Positions 53,215 to 57,901 of a stretch of DNA of 57,901 nt are shown here, in pieces. Made by a program: the position numbers and the translations under genes. The stretch's first letter is position 1. Each line of letters starts with the position of its first letter. Source of the DNA: Bacillota bacterium (lineage in GTDB: Bacteria > Bacillota > Clostridia > Lachnospirales > Lachnospiraceae); contig JAEXOU010000023.1 of assembly GCA_023439125.1 (NCBI GenBank), positions 1 through 57,901 on the forward strand, written 5' to 3'. Under the pieces are notes generated by a model. It saw nothing but the letters and a program-made list of their open reading frames with translations. It did not search any database and was not told where the DNA came from.

Positions 53215-53263
53215 AGTGCAACATATTAGCCAGCTTCTTATCTTCTAGCTTAAATGTTGCACT
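53215..53263. terminator. Bidirectional terminator between HAD and SH3 genes
   Basis: AGTGCAACAT pairs with ATGTTGCACT around a structured loop. A T-run follows on both strands (TTTTTTT on minus). Confidence 0.65.
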
Positions 53264-53289
53264 ATCTTTTATTGTCATCCTCTTAATTG

Positions 53290-54348
53290 TTATCTTTTTC
53301 GCTCATTTGTTATCTCAATTAATCTCTTATTCACCAGTTGATTTTTATTTAAAAATCGCACATCGCTACCAAACCGCACTTCGATTAATTTAACATCCGA
53401 GTTATCGAAGATCTCACCTTTGCCAAAGAACTTATGAATTACGATATCATGCTCCTTAAGCTGTTCTACTGCTAGTCTCAAAGCCTTCTTATCAGCATTG
53501 TCATGAACCATTTCTTCTTCATCTAATTCTAGTGTAATTGCTACTTCATCTTCAGCTGATTTCTTAACATAAACTTCATTACTATCATGGATTAGATCTG
53601 TTCTTTGTATAATCTTATCCCCTTTACAAACACGAACTTCCGGTTTTTTCTTTATATCTGCATGATTATGTTCTTGCTTTATTTGCCTATTTTGCTCTTC
53701 ATTACTTCCAATCACCATATCTTTTAATTTAGCAACTTTTTCTGAAATTTGCTTACTATTCTGTTCATCTTTTTGGGACCTTTTTGTAAAATAATAAAGT
53801 GCAAAACTGCCCCCAACAAGTCCAATTGCTAAAATAATAATAATTGCTGCTTTATTGGATGAATTGGAATCCTCACTATCTTCCTGTTGAGGAATTGGTG
53901 ATAGTACAGAATCCGGTACTTTGGTTGGAGCTACCGTTGCTGTTGGCATCACTGTTGGTTCTTTTGTTGGCTCAGGTAACGGAGTCGGCGTAATCACATT
54001 ACCTGTTTTTATAATATAACTACTGGTTGAAAAACCAATTAACTCTTGATCTTTATATGTAAATTTTATTTTATACCAAGGCTTTTTTCCTACATTTTCA
54101 GTATCAATAATCGTAACTATGGTATCTTTTTTTAAAACAACTCCTTCACCATCTACTGTCAATTTTTTATTACTTGTTCCTGCACCTACCCTCACATTGA
54201 CACTACTAGTTACTTTTCCTTCATAGTATTCGAAGCTATTTTCATCCTCCTGGTTTGCCTCGGAAGTTGCATTGACCTGTAGAACAGTAGGTACTTGAGT
54301 CAAACACACCGACAATGAAAAGCATACTCCTAAGATTAACTTTTTCAT
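53290..54348 (-). CDS. SH3-domain membrane protein with UvrD/CarD-like C-terminus
   Basis: 352 residues. A signal sequence (1-27), an SH3b-like domain (44-113), a Pro/Thr-rich linker (PTPLPEPTKEPTVMPTATVA), a membrane helix (~167-187), then a coiled charged region and a C-terminal segment at 300-346 (HDIVIHKFFGKGEIFDNSD) resembling the H-x-x-FG-x-G Tudor-like tail of UvrD/PcrA. Topology suggests an external SH3 domain and a cytosolic tail, so it could link wall sensing to something inside. No known family combines these; function unknown. A promoter lies at 54437-54465 and a hairpin in the leader at 54389-54419. Confidence 0.7.
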   Translation of the reverse strand: MKKLILGVCFSLSVCLTQVPTVLQVNATSEANQEDENSFEYYEGKVTSSVNVRVGAGTSNKKLTVDGEGVVLKKDTIVTIIDTENVGKKPWYKIKFTYKDQELIGFSTSSYIIKTGNVITPTPLPEPTKEPTVMPTATVAPTKVPDSVLSPIPQQEDSEDSNSSNKAAIIIILAIGLVGGSFALYYFTKRSQKDEQNSKQISEKVAKLKDMVIGSNEEQNRQIKQEHNHADIKKKPEVRVCKGDKIIQRTDLIHDSNEVYVKKSAEDEVAITLELDEEEMVHDNADKKALRLAVEQLKEHDIVIHKFFGKGEIFDNSDVKLIEVRFGSDVRFLNKNQLVNKRLIEITNERKR

Positions 54349-54436
54349 TTATTCCCTCACTTTCTTGCCAATTCTATTAAAAGTTTCTTATTACGTCTAA
54401 ATCTGATAAGAAACAACATTTTACGTATACATTAAC

Positions 54437-54465
54437 ATTGTATCAGCGTGTTATATGATTGTCAA
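54437..54465 (-). promoter_or_regulatory. Promoter of the SH3 gene
   Basis: TTGACA (54460-54465) and TACAAT (54437-54442) with 17-bp spacing. The leader to the ATG holds GTTTCTTAT/ATAAGAAAC with a TTTT tail. Confidence 0.65.
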
Positions 54466-54599
54466 AATATTTATTTGAATTCTCTTGATGAAATTTATTA
54501 ATGATTTCTTAAGTAAATTATTATCTTTAATTTCTAATGATGTGATATACTAAAAAACATGTGGAACACTAAAAAGAAAACTATCGTTGGAGGATATAA

Positions 54600-56378
54600 A
54601 TGAAAAAGATATCAAAAAAGAAAAAAATCTTATTAGGAATCACGACTGGTATCGTAATACTTGGTATTACTGGAGTTGTGATCCGTAATTCAGGAATACT
54701 AGCTTCTGGTAGCCGCCATCCTCTTTCTGATCCTATTACAACACAGGAATCGGAAACCGTATTTTTAAATGAAGCAGTTTCACCACAACAAAAATTATTA
54801 GTTCAAGGTTTCCCATTGATGACTACGATGACTGACCCTATACAATTTGGTCTTCAATCCGATTTAATGGTGAACAATCAAATCGTAGATTCCTTTACTC
54901 GTGAAAACTTAATTGAATTTAGTGACGATTATACATCGATGGAAGGTGTCATCACTTTTCGTGGTAACAACTACCGTACTGGTGGTACTTATGGAATTGC
55001 GGATATTACCAAACAACAACTTAAGAAAAAGTGGAATATCTCAACTGGAGCGTTGCACAAGACAGTTGGTGAAGGAGAAGGTGAATGGTCTGGTAGCTGT
55101 TGGACTGGACAACCTCTGATTGTTCGCTGGAGGGAAGAAACAAAGCAGGCAATGAATATCTATGATGAGAAGAAACAAAAGGAAAATTTGGTTGAAGTCA
55201 TCTATGCTACTACCGACGGTAATATCTACTTTCTAGATTTAGATGATGGTACTCCAACCCGTGATAAGATAAGTTTAGGATTTCCGATTAAAGGAACTGG
55301 AAGCCTTTATCCGAATGAAATACCCCTTTACTTTGTGGGTGCTGGTGATGCTATGGGGGACCAAGGTGCTCGTTCCTTTATCGTTGATTTAATTCAAGGT
55401 AAGGTTATTTACGAATATGGATATGATGATGAATTTTCACAACGTACTGACAATAATAATTTTGCTGCATTTGATTCTTCCCCATTAATCGATGTTGAAA
55501 CCGATACCGTAATTCAACCTGGTGAAAATGGTATTCTTTATACGATGAAACTAAATACTGTCTATGATGGTAAAAGTGTAAGTATTAATCCTGATGAGAT
55601 TGTAAAATACCGATATACTACAACTCGCACTAGAGAGGATGAATACTACCTTGGTATGGAAGCATCTGCCTCCATCTGGAAGAACTATCTCTATATTGCT
55701 GATAATAATGCCCACTTAATCTGCCTCGACTTAAATACAATGGAGACCGTATGGATGGCAGATACCATCGATGATACGAATGGTTCTCCTGTCTTTGAGA
55801 TAAATGAGGAAGATGGAACTGCTTATATCTACATCTCCTCTTCTCTACATTTTACTAAGGATGATAACAATTCTGGTACATTAAAACTACAAAAAATCAA
55901 TGCTGCAACTGGTGAGACCGTATGGGAGATTCCATATGAGTGCCAAACCGTCAACAAAATATCCGGAGGTGTTCAATCCACTGCATTATTAGGCAAGAAT
56001 GAATTATCCGATTTTGTTTACTTTACCATTGCAAGAACTGGCGGCCTTGATAAAGGTAGAATGGTTGCAATCAACAAAAATACCGGCAAAGAAGTTTGGC
56101 ACTTAGATATGGAATACTATACTTGGTCCAGCCCAATTGCTTTATATACCGAAGACGGCACTGGATATGTAGTTCTGTGTGACTCAAAAGGTAATATGTT
56201 CTTACTCAATGGATTAACAGGCGAGCTTTACGATAAAATCAATCTTGGTGGTGCTAACATTGAAGCAACACCTTCCGCATTTGAAAATACAATCGTAGTT
56301 GGTACTCGTGGTGTAGGTAAGAAAGCAGAGTTACTTGGTGCCAAGGGCAAACAAATCTATGCTATTACAGTTGAATAA
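54600..56378 (+). CDS. PQQ-like beta-propeller repeat protein
   Basis: 592 residues. An N-terminal membrane helix (~11-29) anchors an extracellular domain of repeating WD/PQQ-like blades (GNIYFLDLDDGTP, HLICLDLNTMETVWMADTI, GRMVAINKNTGKEVWHLDM). A TRGVG near the end. A region with FRGNNYRTGGTYG is typical for these. It may scaffold envelope proteins; no catalytic residues are visible. GGAGG precedes the ATG. Gap upstream (54349-54599) contains the divergent promoters. Confidence 0.83.
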   Translation: MKKISKKKKILLGITTGIVILGITGVVIRNSGILASGSRHPLSDPITTQESETVFLNEAVSPQQKLLVQGFPLMTTMTDPIQFGLQSDLMVNNQIVDSFTRENLIEFSDDYTSMEGVITFRGNNYRTGGTYGIADITKQQLKKKWNISTGALHKTVGEGEGEWSGSCWTGQPLIVRWREETKQAMNIYDEKKQKENLVEVIYATTDGNIYFLDLDDGTPTRDKISLGFPIKGTGSLYPNEIPLYFVGAGDAMGDQGARSFIVDLIQGKVIYEYGYDDEFSQRTDNNNFAAFDSSPLIDVETDTVIQPGENGILYTMKLNTVYDGKSVSINPDEIVKYRYTTTRTREDEYYLGMEASASIWKNYLYIADNNAHLICLDLNTMETVWMADTIDDTNGSPVFEINEEDGTAYIYISSSLHFTKDDNNSGTLKLQKINAATGETVWEIPYECQTVNKISGGVQSTALLGKNELSDFVYFTIARTGGLDKGRMVAINKNTGKEVWHLDMEYYTWSSPIALYTEDGTGYVVLCDSKGNMFLLNGLTGELYDKINLGGANIEATPSAFENTIVVGTRGVGKKAELLGAKGKQIYAITVE

Positions 56379-56387
56379 TCATCATTC

Positions 56388-57701
56388 TTATATGATTGGT
56401 GGCAATGTTTTAACGGCAAATTCAGTACGTACTTGAATGGAAAGTGCATGAGCTTGCATATTCTCAGACTTAGCTAATAATTCGATGGAAGATGCATTGT
56501 TCACCAAAGATTCTTTTGTGTAATTGATAACGCTATAACCTCGTATAAAATCATTCACACTCAATCCTGAAGAAAAACGTGCGGTTCCACACGTTGGCAG
56601 AACGTGATTTGTTCCACAATAATAATCACCTACAGGCTCAGGACTGTATGCACCTACGAAAACAGTCCCTGCTTTAGTAATTCTTCCAACGAGTGATTCC
56701 GCATTTTTTGTCATAAGTTCAACATGCTCTGGTGCAATTGAATTTGCGATGTCAATTGCCTCCTCCATGGATTCTACAACAAAAATATTACCATAAGAAT
56801 TTAATGATTTTTCCACCATCGTAAGATTATTTTCTTTGATTAGTTTTTCTAGTTCCTCTTTGATTTCGACTGCTTGCTGATTGCTGAATACTAGTGCTGT
56901 ACTTGCTTCATATCCGGTTCCGTGTTCTGCTTGAGACAATAAATCTGCTGCAACAAAACGTGCATTCGCAGTTTCATCTGCGATAATTACAATTTCAGAT
57001 GGACCAGCAATCGAATCAATATGTACTACTCCAAATAATTTTTTCTTTGCCATCTGTGTGTAATTATTACCGGGTCCAACAATTGCATCTACCCTTTCTA
57101 TTGTTTCTGTACCATAAGCAAAGGCAGCAATCCCTTGCACACCAGATATTTTATATACATCTGCAACTTTTAGATAATCTGCAGCATATAAAAGCTTTGG
57201 ATCAATCTTTCCATTCCTAGGCTTTGTCATAACATTAATGACTGGAACACCAGCAACTTTAGCAGGAATCACACACATATAAAGAGTTGATAGTAAAGCA
57301 GAGATATCTCCTGGTACAGTAATTGTCACTCTTGATAACGGTACATATTTACGCGATAATCGTGTACCCCAATCATAATTTTGAGTGTATTCCTTTGGTA
57401 ACTGGTTTTTATGATAGACAAATAAATTATCACATGCCTCTCGTATTGCCTTTGCTAAATCAGGACTCACACTTTCTTTTGCTTCATTATATTCTTCCTT
57501 CGTTACCTTCCAACCAATTTCATCTAAATTGGCATGATCAATCGCTTTCATATACTTCTTTACAGCGAAATCTCCATTCTCTTTTACATCTGCTAAGATG
57601 GAATCTACTGTTTCTAAAACTTTACTTGGAATCTCCTGTTGTCTATTTAATAACGATTGATATCGAATGTTATTTTTTGAAAATTTACTAATTGTTATCA
57701 T
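56388..57701 (-). CDS. hisD: Histidinol dehydrogenase
   Basis: 437 residues. Complete HisD: RVTITVPGD, GVQGIAAFAYGTETI, IVGPGNNYTQMAKKKLFG, IDSIAGPSEIVIIADE, and the C-terminal NHVLPT and SVNDFIRGYS. It oxidises L-histidinol to histidine with NAD+. No other his gene is in view. AGGAGG lies 7 nt before the ATG. Terminator at 57775 separates it from the next gene. Confidence 0.97.
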   Translation of the reverse strand: MITISKFSKNNIRYQSLLNRQQEIPSKVLETVDSILADVKENGDFAVKKYMKAIDHANLDEIGWKVTKEEYNEAKESVSPDLAKAIREACDNLFVYHKNQLPKEYTQNYDWGTRLSRKYVPLSRVTITVPGDISALLSTLYMCVIPAKVAGVPVINVMTKPRNGKIDPKLLYAADYLKVADVYKISGVQGIAAFAYGTETIERVDAIVGPGNNYTQMAKKKLFGVVHIDSIAGPSEIVIIADETANARFVAADLLSQAEHGTGYEASTALVFSNQQAVEIKEELEKLIKENNLTMVEKSLNSYGNIFVVESMEEAIDIANSIAPEHVELMTKNAESLVGRITKAGTVFVGAYSPEPVGDYYCGTNHVLPTCGTARFSSGLSVNDFIRGYSVINYTKESLVNNASSIELLAKSENMQAHALSIQVRTEFAVKTLPPII

Positions 57702-57731
57702 ACTAGAACCTCCTTGTATATGGTATCATAA

Positions 57732-57775
57732 TTTGCTTGCAAAACACACGCGCCAAGCGCGGTCGCGTAAGCGAC
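57732..57775 (+). repeat. Modular hairpin repeat, truncated copy R6
   Basis: TTGCTTGCAAAACACACGCG.. plus GTCGC GTAA GCGAC, after which the family sequence stops at AAAAAAA. Copies at 44842, 48014 and 49809 continue with a further ~80 bp. Confidence 0.65.
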
Positions 57776-57811
57776 AAAAAAAGCCACTTAGGTTGCACCT
57801 AAATGGCTTTT
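57775..57811 (-). terminator. Terminator of the partial membrane protein gene
   Basis: AGCCACTTAGGT pairs with ACCTAAATGGCT, one mismatch; on the minus strand seven T's follow. It begins right at the stop of the leftward frame. Confidence 0.7.
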
Positions 57812-57901
57812 CATAGATAGGAGTATACTGCTATCATCATTCCTTCCACCATCATAGGCACAACACAATAAGCAATTGCACCTATGACCATCTCATAAGC
57901 T
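57811..57901 (-). CDS. C-terminal end of an unidentified membrane protein (partial)
   Basis: Minus-strand frame gives 29 residues (AYEMVIGAIAYCVVPMMVEG then MMIAVYSYL) and a TGA at 57811-57813, immediately followed by a terminator. It is hydrophobic like the last helix of a membrane protein. The rest is past the window end. Confidence 0.5.
   Translation of the reverse strand, partial: AYEMVIGAIAYCVVPMMVEGMMIAVYSYL

Overview
The window is low-GC DNA from an endospore-forming clostridium of the Lachnospiraceae type, closest in feel to plant-degrading Lachnoclostridium/Clostridium phytofermentans-like genomes (an inference from gene content and order; no search was run). Evidence for this includes an alpha/beta small acid-soluble spore protein, YlbJ, acetate-forming pta-ackA, a rubrerythrin, a hexuronate utilisation cluster, a leaderless pectinesterase and Firmicute gene neighbourhoods (ruvA-ruvB, pta-ackA-yceD-rpmF, tmcAL-ylbJ, rsmD-coaD, yhbD plus bactofilin). 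No rRNA, tRNA or CRISPR array was seen.

Layout. 1-918 holds the 5' part of an IS30-type transposase cut by the window edge. 1249-4012 carries an rRNA methyltransferase, a GtrA protein, a ComFB-like protein and a Nudix hydrolase. 4125-13288 is a leftward cell-envelope block: ZapA, a U32 peptidase/RlhA-like protein, a 917-residue natural fusion of a SEDS glycosyltransferase (FtsW/RodA) to a class B penicillin-binding protein, a secreted Ig-like protein and a membrane pseudokinase with an external leucine-rich-repeat domain. 13417-16873 has ruvB, ruvA, a small Cys/HTH protein and cardiolipin synthase. 17136-19086 has a DEDD exonuclease-like protein and rubrerythrin. 19597-26153 is a hexuronate module: TRAP transporter DctPQM, UxuA, UxuB and a divergent AraC regulator. 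26283-31869 holds rpmF, yceD, ackA, pta, tmcAL and ylbJ. 31994-42328 is mostly housekeeping (coaD, rsmD, SASP, peptidase, TcdA, MetH-activation-domain protein, hydrolase, sortase, nfo, HEAT-methyltransferase). 42536-49695 contains a cytoplasmic pectinesterase, T-box-controlled dapA, fabV, a bactofilin-like protein, YhbD and a DUF1015 protein. 50035-57901 contains a hypothetical protein, a GntR-ABC operon, a HAD phosphatase, an SH3/transmembrane protein, a PQQ-propeller protein, hisD and the 3' end of another gene.

Functional links. Pectinesterase plus the TRAP/UxuAB set fits intracellular processing of pectin-derived oligosaccharides and uronates, feeding sugar to the Pta-AckA acetate pathway. 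The SEDS-PBP fusion, Ig-like protein and pseudokinase-LRR protein are compactly arranged and may form an envelope-synthesis and sensing unit; this is the most interesting protein-level system here.

At the DNA/RNA level, intergenic spaces carry two unnamed repeat families. One is a ~240-bp long palindrome (19317-19558, 48166-48404, and a diverged relative at 43585-43747) whose arms differ between copies but remain complementary. The other is a modular series of small hairpins (18361, 26152, 44842, 48014, 49809, 57732), including a stem with variable sequence around a fixed core and a GC-rich module with a GUAA tetraloop. Paired arm changes suggest that structure is being preserved.
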